Shown: one piece after another, positions 11,669-23,121 of the stretch | Position numbering within the stretch: the stretch's first letter is position 1 | Layout: each line of letters opens with the position of its first letter | The notes under the pieces: generated by a model | What the model was told of the DNA's origin: nothing | The model's input: the letters and a program-made list of their open reading frames with translations, nothing else | The model's database searches: none | From: Lepeophtheirus salmonis | Lineage: Eukaryota; Arthropoda; Copepoda; Siphonostomatoida; Caligidae | DNA: 64,000 nucleotides | Assembly: GCF_016086655.4 (NCBI RefSeq) | Contig: NC_052134.2 | Coordinates: 1,426,001-1,490,000 of the forward strand | Direction: 5' to 3' | Made by a program: the position numbers and the translations under genes

Positions 11669-11945
11669 CGTCAATACTATATAAACATATTCCCTGCCTA
11701 GAATTTATATAAATCATCCAATTGTTTTTGTAAATTACAATAATAATCACTTGTGAAGTGAATTAAAATAAGGATAATTTAAGTTTTTTTAAATATATTT
11801 TCAATCATTTATAAACGAGTGATGCCTCACATGTTGTACTAAACATCAACTTTGTTCGATATACATGAGTTGATTTATTTAAAATAATTGCTTCCTCGTA
11901 AAAATATTAAGTTGATGAGGTATTTATTCAGAAATTGCACCACTA
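11669..11945. other. AT-rich spacer
   Basis: Nothing recognised. Confidence 0.4.
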
Positions 11946-12130
11946 TAATTGGAAGAAGATACTGAATGTCCGGAATATAAAAAGCTCGACTCCGAAGATA
12001 AAGCAGTATGTACTGAATATGAGCCACCCGAATACGATGAAGAGACGGAATGTCCTGAACATAATTGAGTGGACTCAGAAAATAAGGCAGTATGTCCGGA
12101 ACACAAGCTGCTAGATTCTGAAGAATATAT
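11946..12130. repeat. 84-bp tandem repeat, codon-sized, open on the minus strand
   Basis: Two units with an exact 84-bp (28-codon) offset run through this stretch: GAATGTCC at 11964 and 12048, and GACTC(C/A)GAA at 11988 and 12072, with a partial third unit after 12100. Read on the plus strand, the units give an acidic, Cys-containing repeat (TECPEYKKLDSEDKAVC) with one in-frame stop. Read on the minus strand, a 60-codon frame (11924-12106) stays open with a Ser-rich repeat (CSGHSVSSSYSGG). The period is a multiple of three, which suits a coding repeat, but which strand is real, if either, is undecided. Confidence 0.55.
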
Positions 12131-12783
12131 AAAATGTTGGAAAGAGTTTAGACTATAATTCTCAAGATGTGCTAGTCATTGAGTATAATTAAACTCAGCT
12201 ATAGAGCACGAGTCCCTTCAATAGCAATACAAAATATTTTGACCGAAGTAAACTCTTCAAATGATCAAAATTGTTCTACGTTTTTTTAATCTCATTTAAA
12301 TTAAATGTGATTTTGATTATTTGTTTCATTTTATTTATTGCTAAGCATGGTTAACATGATTTTTGTATGCTCTCTTTTCAAGCTTTAAAAAAAATAAAAT
12401 GGATAATCAGAAAATATATACTCGAAAGGCATACTAATTTTATGATTAAATAAATAGATTATTTAAAATATTTATATGTCCAATCTTGGCCTCTGAAGTA
12501 CTAAATATAATTTAACAGTTTCTTTTAACAACAAGTGCTGCTTCTTTTTGAAGTCATGATTGCAAATCTGAGGCCCCAGTTCTTTTAGTTTGAGAGGAAA
12601 TTAAATTTTTTGAACGAAAAAGGTACAAACAATATTGGAAAACCCATCCCAGATAAATTGTTCTTTCTAGTAAGAGTAAATCAAATATCTGAATAGTATT
12701 TGAGACTTTAGAACCGCAAAGTCCCCTTTAAAAGTAACATAGGCTCTAATATTGCTTATCTTCACGATTCTTCAAAAAAAAAA
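12131..12783. other. Spacer, nothing recognised
   Basis: AT-rich, with no supported feature. Confidence 0.45.
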
Positions 12784-13145
12784 ATGGATTTTGACTTCCA
12801 TTGGAACTTTGTCCATTTATCACTTTCCTCTAGGCTTATAGCTGATCTTAATCATTTGACTGTCATGCAAGGAACTAATGCCGCTACTTCTTTGCGCCCA
12901 TTAGTGAAACGACCATTTTGCTTTAGAAAAGTGAAAATTGGAAGGCAATTCTTTCACAAATGTTGGTGAAATATAGGTTTATATTCAATATAGTAGAAAA
13001 GATTCCAGAAAAAAGCAAAAGAGATTCAAAATGGAGGTCTCATTTGCAAGAGAATCTCCCCAGAAGTGAAACGAGAGAAAAAATTTCTAAGAAATACTTA
13101 ATTACGCTTAAAGCATTATTAGGCAGAAGAACAGATCCAACATAA
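12784..13145 (+). other. Two short adjoining open frames, unrecognised
   Basis: A 61-codon frame from ATG 12784 is followed, with a 10-base overlap in another frame, by a second 61-codon frame from 12960 that is rich in Lys, Arg and Glu (IVEKIPEKSKRDSKW). Together they could be a frameshifted fragment of a decayed gene or transposon. No domain is recognisable and no repeat boundary is visible. Confidence 0.2.
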
Positions 13146-13616
13146 ACTGTTGCCATTGAACAGTTTATAAATTCTATGAAGAAAATATTTCAGCTATAAA
13201 AAGTAGTATATATAGTAATCATGTTCTTTGCTAACATTTTTTCGATAACATTTTATGTATGTAGTCGTTTTATATTTCATATTTCTAATTTTAAAAGGTT
13301 AAAACATAGTAAAAAAATAAATACATATTTCATGTTTAAGATACTTAATGTTTATAGATAGGCAAAATATACATTTGAAGAAAATATCAAAATCTCCTTA
13401 TACTTTATTTTGAACTTGGTAGGGGAAAAATTTAAAGCAACCATCATGGGTTATAAATTTCTGTAAAGGGTTTTTGAAGTGTAAAAATATCGTATTTGTA
13501 AATACAATGGTGATCAAGATAAAAAAAAACACTATTAAATTACCACCCAACCTTAAACTTTTGGGTTATTACTCTAACTTTAATTCCAGCCATTTTCACA
13601 ACTCTAAGAAGTGCAA
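13146..13616. other. AT-rich spacer (within intron 2 of the hydrolase gene)
   Basis: No feature recognised. It lies downstream of hydrolase exon 2 on the minus strand. Confidence 0.45.
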
Positions 13617-13750
13617 TGCACTTTTCTAAACAAAGACTTACATTAATGAAGTCATTGAAACAATTAATGTAATCGGAAATAGTTAACTATTATGTACTGA
13701 TACATACTCATATAGGTAATTATTATTTAGGTATTCCCATATAGTCAAAT
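13617..13750 (+). repeat. Duplicated segment matching 6331-6466
   Basis: This is the partner of the block at 6331-6466. The similarity runs to within five bases of the donor site of hydrolase exon 2 and then stops, so the duplicated block lies wholly in the intron. Confidence 0.65.
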
Positions 13751-13756
13751 ACTTAC

Positions 13757-13920
13757 TCCAGGGACTTCAGAACATCTTCTCTTTCAAAAAACCCTTGGGG
13801 ATCTTTATCTGCATCCAAAATATGACGCAGACCAATTAATGGGCACTTTCCTTTACGATACATTGAAATATATTCCAATATATTATCAGGTTTGGTGAAA
13901 TCAAGTCCTCCGACAATTCC
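13757..13920 (-). CDS. Amidohydrolase-2 family hydrolase, exon 2
   Basis: This is an internal coding exon of 164 bp, minus strand. The acceptor reads AAATCTAG before the exon and the donor reads GGA|GTAAGT after it. It encodes 54 codons plus two bases, starting GIVGGLDFTKPDNILEYI and containing PLIGLRHILDADKDPQGFF, then ending EDVLKSL. In amidohydrolase-2 (2-pyrone-4,6-dicarboxylate lactonase-like) proteins the same order is seen: a Lys-Gly-Ile/Val-Val-Gly beta strand, then a VGxRHI strand and a DP loop of the TIM barrel. Exon 1 ends in phase 0 with FIK and this exon opens with GIV, giving the family's FIKGIVGGLD. The exon has no stop or frameshift and codon usage looks normal, so the gene is probably functional. 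The next exon (phase 2) was not found in this window. Confidence 0.87.
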
Positions 13921-14147
13921 CTAGATTTAAAGAAAGATAAATAAAAATATAGTTAAGCAATTTAGAAACTCTGCAAATTACAATTATTCTACAGTATTTT
14001 TTTTATTAAAGCTGATTATGTTACTCAATCAAATATGGAACTCACTGATACATATAGATTCAAATAATTTAAACATTGAACAATTACTAGTAGAGTTTTA
14101 TTAGACTAAAGTTTTGATTTCATTTTATTATGACCTATGCATTTGAG

Positions 14148-14378
14148 GAATGGCTCTCAAATTGTGGTGTACAAATACTTGAGTGAGGGGGGAGTCTATA
14201 CAAAAAAAAAATGTTATATAGAAATATGGTTTTATAGAAAAAAAACTATGTCAAATTGTACAACATTCTGTCAAAAAATTTTAAACTTATAAAACTTCAA
14301 AACATAGTCGTACATGTATTTCTTGATATTTTCTTTAGTGTTACGCAACAAAAAAAGTTTTAGAACTATTGCACTAGA
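14148..14378. repeat. Possible hAT-type MITE
   Basis: The left end reads AATGGCTCTCAAATTGTGGTG and the right end, on the minus strand, AGTGCAATAGTTCTAAAAC followed by a T run. Both resemble the CAGxGGTTCTCAAACTnTGG-type termini of hAT elements. The interior (about 190 bp) is non-coding. An 8-bp target duplication was not confirmed. Confidence 0.4.
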
Positions 14379-17090
14379 AAATATCGAAAAGGCACACTAA
14401 CTACCAAATTTTTGGAACTTTGAAAAATGAGCTATTTATATACTTTCATACCATTCCAATTTTACAAATATGGGCCAAATATTGTGATGTTGCATAGGTA
14501 TTCATCTACAAAAAATATTTAATGCCTTATAAATTATGTATCTGAGAAGTGTTATAAGTACATTGGTACATTGGCTTGAAATGACTTGAAGTATTATATT
14601 TTCAGAAGTTTTTATCCCTTTCTTATTTTCATGAATTTAGTAGCTTACTAACTTGCTTGAATTAAAGGTGGGAATTGTTTACGTGGAGCCCATCTCAGAC
14701 ATCTTAAATTTTCAATATATAAGTCTGATATAGTGTTTTAGTAGATTAAGACATACACAAGACTTATAATAAACAAAATGGGAGTCTAGTTTTCAAATTA
14801 AAATGGTGAACCAGGTCTGAAAATAAATCATTTTAACGTCAAACTCCCACTTTTTAATTGTAAAATTACAATATATTGCTATAAATGACCTAAGAGGCAA
14901 AAAAAAAAAAAGACAAAAAAAGAAATAAAGATGCATAAGCCTTTAACAGAAAAAAATATCTGTAGTCAAGTAAAAATGTACATAAGAAAAAGGCACACTC
15001 TAACGGTCATATTCCTATAAATAAAAAATATTTCCAATGAAGTAATGATAAATTGTTTCTACATAAACAAAAATATAAAACTTGCAGAAATATTGACATT
15101 TAATAATAAAGCACACGCTTGATGTTTGATGCATAAAATTGAATTTATTTCTATATAAAATATGCATAATCTTTTTGTAAAAATACTTTATTTTTTCGAA
15201 CCCCCCCCCCTTCAATTGGCATTAAAAATACATGATGTTTTAAACCAATGCGTGAAAGAAAAAAGCAAAGCAAAATTGAACGTTGCAAAATGTATAAGAA
15301 AATATACACATTGTTTAATATATTTTGTTTCTCTTAATTGGCTAACGCAACTTGTTGCTAATAGGCAACATAATTTATTAAATCTCTTTTTATTTAATAT
15401 TGTTTTAATCCCTAAAATAATTCCCTTAGGTGATATGAATGTTTATTCTTTTTTTTTTTTAAAGTAAAATATTTGTTTAAAGTCTACAACGGAATTTTGG
15501 TTCACTCGGATAAGTTTATGAGTAAACATGAAAAACTTTTGTTACTATATTTATATAGGTACATCGTGTATACCAGTACCTGTAGCCATTGTCAATTGAT
15601 TCATGACAAATGATCATTCCTTTAATTATAGAAAAACGAATTTGAAGGATTAGGAACAACTTGAATTATACATCAAGTAATTTTGTAATCCTTTAAACAA
15701 AGGTAAATATCCCAAAATGTGTTCTAAGTATCTTTTTATGTGAAACTAACCGGTTCACAAGATTTAACTCTTATATGAACATATATCAAATATAAAGGGG
15801 TTAAGAATGAAAGCAAATACTTAAAATTCATGAAAATTATTAAGGAATATAAAAATAATTGCTCGCAGAATGTGAATTCAAAAAAATGTGTCTCAATCCT
15901 GGATTGGAGTTCATAACCAGGGTCCGTTTTACTTTAAGCAGAAATAAGGCAAAAATAAATTGTGAACCTTTTTTTTTCTTTTTTTTCTCAATTTTTAATG
16001 ATCTTATTGCCATTTATTTATTTTTTGAAAAAAAGTGCCATAATAAAAGTCATAAATGTACCCTGAAACAGACCTTCCCCACCATTCTTAAAAATCTATA
16101 TTAGATCAATCAATAGCCGACAAAAATATATGTACAAATGTACAATGAAGAAATATCAATGGTTGTTCTTGTGGAGAAACCATTGTGTTAGGGGTTGGAT
16201 ATTGAAATGGAATTCTTTCTGGTAATCTGTAAATACCCCTGCTATTAAAAACAGTAACATAACAGTTGGGACGAATGTCTTATTATTTGAGCCTTTTTTT
16301 CTCTATTTTTTTTGGAGCTACAATTATAAAATAAAGTAAAGATTTCCTTCTTAGATAATGCTTTGTTGCTCAATTTATAAAATGTAGATAACCAAAACAT
16401 CGAATATTTTACAGATGCAATCAATATTAAAAATGCACCCCTAAACATACTACAATAAATCACCAATTGTGTACAAATGAATATTGATTAACATATCCAT
16501 ATAGTTATTCAACGAAATTTTGAATTGATAACATTATATATCTGTCAGTAAATGCGTTTATTCAAAGAATTGGTCAAGAAAAGTGACCAGATTTGTACCT
16601 TGGTATTTGAATTTCAAAACATGTATATTAGTTATTATTTATAATTTTTATACCTGAAGATGAAACATTTTTGTGTATAAAAGTATTTTTCTACAAAGGC
16701 CAGAGAAAGTTTTCATTTAATTAACAAAGTTTTAAATATTGAGAAATAGACATGGATTCCTAGCCAATGAAGTTTTCAATTTTCAAACTTTTATGTTATA
16801 AGTTACTGTTTAACTTTTTACCTCCTTTAACTTTTCATTTAAGTGATATATACTATTCATTATATCCTGGTAATATTGAGACAACATATTATCTATTTAT
16901 CACAGTGTTACAATTGAAATGGTAATAAAAAAAACAAATGAAAAATATTTTTGGGTTCTAATATTTATAAATTCATTTTAATAAAAATAATGTCAAAATT
17001 TTCCAAATTCGAACAATTCAAGTAGTGGAGACTCGGAACAGTTGAAGTTTGCTTTTGGTTTAATTACTTAAATTTTAAGCTATCTATACC
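14379..17090. other. Long gene-free part of hydrolase intron 1
   Basis: No coding segment of quality. Homopolymers are common (ten C at 15201-15210, T runs near 15452 and 15968). Open frames at 15162-15467, 15859-16104 and 16245-16466 are rich in Phe, Lys, Ile and Asn and are most likely by-products of AT richness. Confidence 0.5.
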
Positions 17091-17169
17091 GCGGATAGGA
17101 TTTTTTTTAACGCAATTATCTCACCAATCAGTTATCAGATTAAAAAACAAAATCAAATTCTTGATTTGA

Positions 17170-17631
17170 CTGATATGTTCGTTCCGGGTATTACAGGCAG
17201 TTCGGTTGGTTTGTCGTTCGATCACATCCCACACACAAGAAAAATCATTTGGATTCCGATTGGGCGAGTTTGGAGGTGGCCAAAAGTCAGCGAGATAAAG
17301 TTATCAAAATTGTCATGGATCCATTTGATACTTTTTTAAAGGTATGGTAGGGAACCGAGTCCTGTTGCCACATCTAAAGCCTCCCATTGACAACTATGTA
17401 AATCTAGGGCTTCACCTTGGTCTCTTGCACGTCCGTGCAGGATTCCAGGGCGGATTCTAAAAAGGGCTCAGTCCCTTTTTTTATATTTGGGACAACAAAT
17501 TCATCAATTAAAGGGTGCAAGTTTAAACAAGCCAACTTAAAAAAATAAAAATAAATAAAAATACGTTGCCTAAGTGCCCGTGTTAGTCCAAAAGATCGTG
17601 CCAAAGTAGCGACAGTAGCTTGTGCACCCAT
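17170..17631 (-). pseudogene. Decayed mariner/Tc1-like transposase with internal deletion, copy T3
   Basis: Read on the minus strand, the frame from ATG 17631 starts with a possible remnant of the N-terminal helix-turn-helix (ATVATLARSFGLTRALRQR). It then joins a Lys-Val-Lys-Pro segment followed by a stop, VVNGRL and MWQQDSVPYHTFKKVSNG, which holds the second catalytic Asp of the DDE/D domain. Downstream in another frame come WPPPNSPNRNP and DVIERQTNRTACNTR, typical of the region around the third acidic residue, although that position is altered. The part between the helix-turn-helix and the second Asp is missing. No inverted ends were identified, so its limits are open. Confidence 0.65.
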
Positions 17632-18470
17632 TACACTTAGTCAATTATGGATTTAATTTAATGAGAATTATGCCAGTCAGTAGTTTTATGCAAATTGCAA
17701 TGAAATACAAACCTTTCAATTTTTACAACTAGCCCTATTTCGATATTAAAGTACAGTTGCATCAGTTTTAAAAAATTAAGTTTGAGTTACAAGGAAAAAA
17801 AGCTTGACTAGATAATATTTTTTTGATAAATGAACAAGAATTAATTTAAATATATTATAAAAACGTTCAGATATTAAGACAACTCGATAATTATATTGTA
17901 CTTCACTTCAAATAGTTACCATAGCTCTGCTCTTAATAGTTCTGGCTATTATACAACTATGCACAAAAAATAATATGAGATCATTTGAAACACTTACTCC
18001 TACTGACTCTCCTTTATATCGAATCTAACAATAATAGGAAAAATGGATAGTAATGTAAATTTTGTGTTAGTAGTTTTTTGATGTTTGAGAAAAAAGACAC
18101 GTTGCAGCTTGGGTGACGCATTTGTCCCTAGTTTTCCTTATTTTTTTGGAAAGTAAATCTGTACACGTGGGATTTTTTTTTAAATTACTTTTTATTAAGA
18201 TTTGTTAATTATTAATCACATTATTTATTACAATTTTTACCTCATCAAGCACCATATTAAAAAATAATAAGGGACTTTTATTATTGACATATGACAACTT
18301 GGAAAGTATTATTTAATTTCTTTTTTTGTTTAACGTCATTTTTTATTTAAAAAAAAAAGATAGAAAGTTTCTACGTTAAGTATTTTTCAATGAGTCAACT
18401 TAGTCAAATAAATAAAATTATTATTTTAAAAACGACCCTTAATATTTTTTTTTACTGCTTTGCAAAGATA
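17632..18470. other. AT-rich intron spacer
   Basis: Nothing recognised. Confidence 0.45.
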
Positions 18471-18710
18471 TTTAAATTGCTCAGATATTTGTGTCGGTCA
18501 TCATTTAAGACTGACAACTTCAGATCCATCCAGCTCAGTCTTGGTCCTCTCCAGTTTAGTCCTGGATATCTCCGAAAAACTGATAAAGTTCAGTCCTTGA
18601 TGACGTCACTCAACTTTATTTATACTTTGTGTATTGATTTCGAGCATTGAGAGTCTGAGCTGAACAGGACCGAATAAATAAGGAACGACACAACACTAGT
18701 TGTGGGAACA
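18471..18710. repeat. MITE-like repeat with CAGTCC/GGTCC motifs
   Basis: Repeated short words (CTCAGTCTTGGTCC, TTTAGTCCTGGAT, TTCAGTCCTTGATG and GAACAGGACCG) lie between ends that resemble inverted copies of AGTGTTGTGTCG (right end read on the minus strand) and TTTGTGTCGGTC (left end). It contains TGACGTCA at 18601. It is similar in style to the block at 7120-7833. The open frame across it is not convincing. Confidence 0.35.
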
Positions 18711-18794
18711 TACACTTTTTTGTTTTTTGGATGAGAAAAAATCTAAAAAACTATTTACATTTCATTTGTTGTAAATATTTAAAAAAATACTATA

Positions 18795-19458
18795 CCAAGT
18801 GCATCGAAAAAATCTTTACAATTTAAAGATTTTTTTAAGCAATCAGTTGTAATAGGGTATGTCTTGGCTACCCTAAGCATCGATATAGCTCCCTTAGCAG
18901 TAATAATGTCTTCAAGGCGGTGACGGAAGCCCTTGCACCCATCGCAGGTGTAAGCTCAGATATGGCATCCCATTGCTGGTTGACAGTGCCCTTGAGGTTG
19001 TTGATATTTGGGTGACGTACGATGGAGGCCTTGGACTCAATATGCACACAAAAAGTGAAGTCCAATGGGTTGGCATCTAGTGAGTAGGGGGCCATATTTT
19101 CTTTGGTCAGAAAGACAAGTTGTCTTCCAACCACTTCCGGGCCTTTTTAGACGTGTGTGCAGGGTGTTATGAAGTATCCAATTTCATAACAGCATATACA
19201 GTTGACCTGGAGATCCTCAACTGTTTTACAGACTCTGTTGGTTTCTTGCCAGCGTCTAAAAGTGCACGGACAAAAATTCGTTGGTCATGTTCACATAACA
19301 TTTTCCCAGCTACTAAGACACTTAAGATCATCTAGTTTTTTGTTTGTTTCATTTTCTGTTTATTTTGAGTATTTGACTGGAACAATTTTACCGCATTCAC
19401 AAAAACCTTGATTTATGCAGCAAAAACGAAGTGAAAAGATTATTTCGCCGGCACCTGT
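18795..19458 (-). mobile_element. Internally deleted mariner/Tc1-like element (664 bp), copy T4
   Basis: It is bounded by TA at 18793-18794 and 19459-19460. Left end CCAAGTGCATCGAAAAAATC and right end (minus strand) ACAGGTGCCGGCGAAATAAT form imperfect inverted repeats. Read on the minus strand, the helix-turn-helix part is open: DQRIFVRALLDAGKKPTESV then KQLRISRSTVYAVMK. It is followed within 20 bases by HPAHTSKKARKWLEDN, which normally lies more than 100 residues further on. The second catalytic Asp itself is gone. NPLDF and IESKASIVRHPN (third Asp region) and a C-terminal remnant follow after a frameshift. It belongs to the same family as the copy at 51006-51663, but the deletion breakpoints differ. 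Confidence 0.82.
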
Positions 19459-19903
19459 TATAAGGTCATAACGTCTTATAATTTTATAAGATAATGAACC
19501 CCAAATTACCAATTTCAATTTGGTATAGTACCATTGTGATGGTTTCAGTAACTCAGTAACGCTATGTCCAACAACACTAGTGTATGCCATATCTTCGAAA
19601 TCGATCATCTAATTAGTATGAGTAAGATATTTGCGGTATCCAGATAAAAATATTCATTAAATTATGAGACCTTGCAGTTTCAAACATTGGATGATTTGAG
19701 GTAGAAAAGTAAATATATCATTAGTTTGCTAATAAACAAGTTATGTTAATACAATTTTAAGACTTTTGATTTCAATAAAAAAAATTATCTTAACTGTTCC
19801 TCACAAACCTCCCTCCAAAATCAACGATCAATAGGGCACAAAATCAATTCATAAGTATTAGCCAATTCATTTCCTTTACGAAGTATATAGTCATTCTTAA
19901 GGG
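19459..19903. other. AT-rich intron spacer
   Basis: Nothing recognised between mariner T4 and the Gypsy 3' LTR. A minus-strand open frame at 19360-19608 is not convincing. Confidence 0.45.
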
Positions 19904-20027
19904 TGTAATATATCTAGTAATGCTTCCCATATCCCTCTTTTACACAGTACTAGCTCATTATTCACATAAATAAATGATACCTTAATAATAAAGTACTCCA
20001 CTAAGGGTACCATTTATATAAACAACA
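19904..20027 (-). repeat. Gypsy-2 3' LTR
   Basis: On the minus strand it begins TGTTGTTTATATAAATGG right after the polypurine tract and ends ATATATTACA. TGTAATATAT on the plus strand matches the 5' LTR edge at 23118 once the mariner insertion is removed. It is 124 bp, short for a Gypsy LTR. Confidence 0.75.
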
Positions 20028-20048
20028 TCTCTCCCCCTCCCCCCTTTT
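20028..20048 (-). other. Polypurine tract of Gypsy-2
   Basis: The plus strand reads TCTCTCCCCCTCCCCCCTTTT, a purine run on the minus strand directly before the 3' LTR, where plus-strand DNA priming occurs in LTR elements. Confidence 0.75.
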
Positions 20049-20079
20049 ACTTAACAATCAATTCTTTTAAATACAAATA

Positions 20080-22100
20080 CAAACAATTCATTTATTCTGC
20101 CTCTTCTAAACTTCATTTTTCGTACTTTTGCCAGAGTTCTGACGTAGATTTGCTTATGAACCATTCTCTTTAAGAAATAACATGTGTGATAATAACTGAC
20201 TTCATTACATCTACTATTGATGTGGACTTTTGAGTATTTAACTCTTCCATTTCGATATATCTACTGTAATAGTCCACAATTATAAGACAGGCTTTCCTTT
20301 GAAAAATATATAATTTAGAAGAAGAAAAATTCCATGGTCTTAATTCCTCCTGCTTTCAAATTCCGAGCACTTTCTACATGAATTTATCGTCTGTTCTATT
20401 TATCAATTCAGCCAATGCCAGAACACTGACTCATTCGCTCTTAACTTTGTTTTACTTATGCCCAAATGTCCCTCATGTAACCGATGTAATATATCTCACT
20501 GTCATCCAATAGATATTACTATTATCTTTCCGTAAATAACTAAAATTACACCAACAAAAAATGCTATCACGATATTAGTAAAACAATTTAATTTCATCTA
20601 GAATTTGGTTTATATTTTCAAACCACCTTTCTTCTACATATTCTAAAACTTTCAACAGCACCAGATCTTTCATGGGCAACATTGCTATTTCACTAAACAC
20701 TTGTGAGATTATTGCTGTACTAATATAATTAATATCAGCTCCAATTCTTTTGTCTGACGATAGATGACTATCACTGGGGGCATCCTTCCATCTTCTACTT
20801 CAAAAATCATCTTCATACGTAGCTTAAATCTCTGTATATTTTTAGAGGCAAATCAGGTAATGGTCCATCTCCTAACAGACAATCTAAAGGCTTATTATCT
20901 GCCTCGATTTGAAATTTCTTCCCAAAAAAAAATTCGGCAAAATATTCGTAAGGCTTTTCTATAGGAGCAAACATATTCCCACTTCAGTCAGAGGGTAAAT
21001 TGCATAGCCTTCTCCGTACTTGGGGTACAGCACTGAACTTAAACCATGGGAAGGCGCATTTGTATTCACACAATGCTTTTCTTTTCTTTCATCCTTTCCA
21101 AACGCTTCTATTTTTGAAAGTTCCCTTTGATTTTTCCAATCATAATGTGATTTTTTTGTTTTTAAATAAAACGTGAACCGGTGTCGTCAATTCCGTTATA
21201 TAAGGAACAATCTTTGCACTATGATTAACTATTCCCAAATATGATAATAACTCTCCCACTTTTTCGGTGCTTATGAATCTTGAATTGATCTCATTTTTCC
21301 AGGATCAACCTTGATTCCATCAGCTAATATCATGTAGCCCAAAAATTTCATTTCAGTAAGTCCTTGGATACATTTATCATCCTTCAGATGGACGTGATTT
21401 ATCTTTAGAATATATTGTACTTTCTTAGCCTCACATCCTCGGACTCCTTATCAATCCCAGTGATCAAAATGTCATTGATATGTACATGCACACATTCCAC
21501 AGGATCTAATCACTGGCACCGTTTTACCTGGAAAACTTCTAGTATACTCAAAATTCCGAACGAATTTATATATTCATGTGGGGGTGATGAATGTAGTGAA
21601 GAGAAAGCTATTTTCCCACATGCCTTGTTTACAACTACAATGGGTGAACACTACTTCGTTGGGTCAAGAACTTTTTTAATGACACCGTATTTTTCTGAAT
21701 TTTTTATCTCTTATTTTACTAAATTATAAACAGGTATTAGAAATTTCCCTCTTTCCGACTCGACCCACGACATAGTTTATCGTTTTAGTTTCTATTTTAT
21801 ACTCCCTCAGAATACCTGGAATTTCTATATTCTCAATAGTTTAATTATTAATTTTTAAACACATCATTTTGCTATACCCCAGTAGTAATCTCCTTACATT
21901 TCCAAAAATTACACTTCTCTTCAGTTTTCTTTCTCCTCGTTCAACCTCAATCCAACACCTGCCTTCAATCACTATTAGATTCCCATCTGGACCTTTTGCA
22001 GGTTCCACCTATTCCATTGTTTTTACTTTCTGGGTCTTTATATATTATTGCGGAAACATCGTGAGATTATCTCCATTATCCACTTTTACTTTAAAAGGTA
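20080..22100 (-). pseudogene. Gypsy-2 pol pseudogene (protease, RT, RNase H, integrase)
   Basis: The polyprotein would copy element RNA into DNA and integrate it. On the minus strand: protease remnant PFKVKVDNGDNLTMFP near 22060 (the catalytic Asp-Thr-Gly reads Asp-Asn-Gly); RT start EKYGVIKKVLDPTK and CSPIVVVNKACGK near 21690; an internal RT deletion; the active-site strand VHINDILITG near 21470 (first Asp of the YxDD-type box changed to Asn); MKFLGYMILADGIKVDPGKM near 21330; RNase H remnant FKIEADNKPLDCLLGDGP near 20900; integrase zinc-finger LHEGHLGISKTKL with SCRKCSEF near 20460-20390; and part of the integrase core (IIVDYYSRYIEMEELNT) near 20260. Stops and shifts in every part make it inactive. 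Confidence 0.85.
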
Positions 22101-23095
22101 TCTCATTGGCCAACATGGTAATGTACAATCCTGTACCACATTTTTCCTTCTCAATGGTATCTAGAAAATACTGGACAGCTGTGTTTATCTCTTGAATATA
22201 TGGGGTTTCATCCACCATTTCCTCTAATCTTTTGTTTTTATCCTGGTTCCTCCAGCACATCCTTGAAACTTTCCCTGTTTGTTTGTGTGATCCCTAGCTC
22301 CATAACATCTAAAATACTCCCTTTTCCGGGGCTTTTTGTCTTATCCATTTTTAGACGGTCCACCTCTTTGGGCAAGCCAAAAAAATGAATTTTTCTTTGT
22401 GCGTAGAATCCAAAGCTGATCTCAGTTTTTCTCTTAGTCATCTCAATTTTGAAATATCTGTGATTATAGTAATTCGGGACTATAATCGTTCTGAGTCATT
22501 TTTTATGATTGAAACAATCCCCAAAATAAAAGTCGGATATATAAAACTTATGCAAAAGTGTTATTGATTCTGCATCTTGTTCTGAACTCGATATATTTCC
22601 ATTTTTTGATTGAAAAATAATGAAAAATGACACCCTTGTTTAGACCCTTATAACTTATTCCTAATACATAGATACGATGCAAAATTCCAATTTGTAGACA
22701 TTCACCTAATCTTCAGATAGAAGTTCTCCCAAGTTTTTGCATCATCTTTTCTTAGAGACTAGAACAAATAGGATTCAAATATTACAATCTTCTTTAGACT
22801 GAAATACTCCTCGAACTTTCCTCTGACCACCTTGTAATTGAATCTCTCGGCATCTGATAGTTCGAAATCTTTGTACACTTACAAAGTTTCCTTCCTACTG
22901 TTGAAAATATTATAAGTAATTTAAAGGAGTCTTGAATATCAGTTCTAATAGATATCAAACTTAAGTTTGAATTGTTCCGAATTATACACCGTGTCACTTC
23001 TCACTACCGTAGAAGCTGGCCGCGATATCATTGGGTTCATATCCCCATTTAAAGTCAAGGTATCAGCCACTGCTTCCTCCCCTATATACAAAATC
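22101..23095 (-). pseudogene. Gypsy-2 gag remnant
   Basis: This is the region between the primer site and protease, where gag must lie. Open pieces at 22238-22441 and 22045-22260 on the minus strand (RKIHFFGLPKEVDRLKMDK and QEINTAVQYFLDTIEKEK) belong here, overlapping the gag/protease join. I see no intact CCHC zinc knuckle. The identification rests on position more than on sequence. Confidence 0.5.
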
Positions 23096-23101
23096 ATTTA
23101 G

Positions 23102-23117
23102 CCCACTTCTGGCACCA
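23102..23117 (-). other. Gypsy-2 primer binding site, tRNA-Leu type
   Basis: On the minus strand it reads TGGTGCCAGAAGTGGG. The complement of a typical animal tRNA-Leu 3' end including CCA is TGGTGTCAGAAGTGGG, one difference. It sits directly against the 5' LTR end TACA. Confidence 0.75.
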
Positions 23118-23121
23118 TGTA
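23118..23121 (-). repeat. Gypsy-2 5' LTR, inner four bases cut off by mariner T5
   Basis: TGTA on the plus strand is the terminal ACA end of the LTR. The mariner T5 target TA is bases three and four of the LTR. The LTR resumes at 24026. Confidence 0.7.

Noticed and set aside
1..13756. Further exons of the hydrolase gene on the minus strand
   Set aside because: I looked for the later barrel motifs (DHxAKP-like and FGSDWP-like) in reverse complement and found none. They are probably outside the window or beyond by-eye detection.
21415..22388. Several plus-strand frames of 60-108 codons
   Set aside because: Antisense shadows of Gypsy-2 pol and gag. The motifs are on the minus strand.
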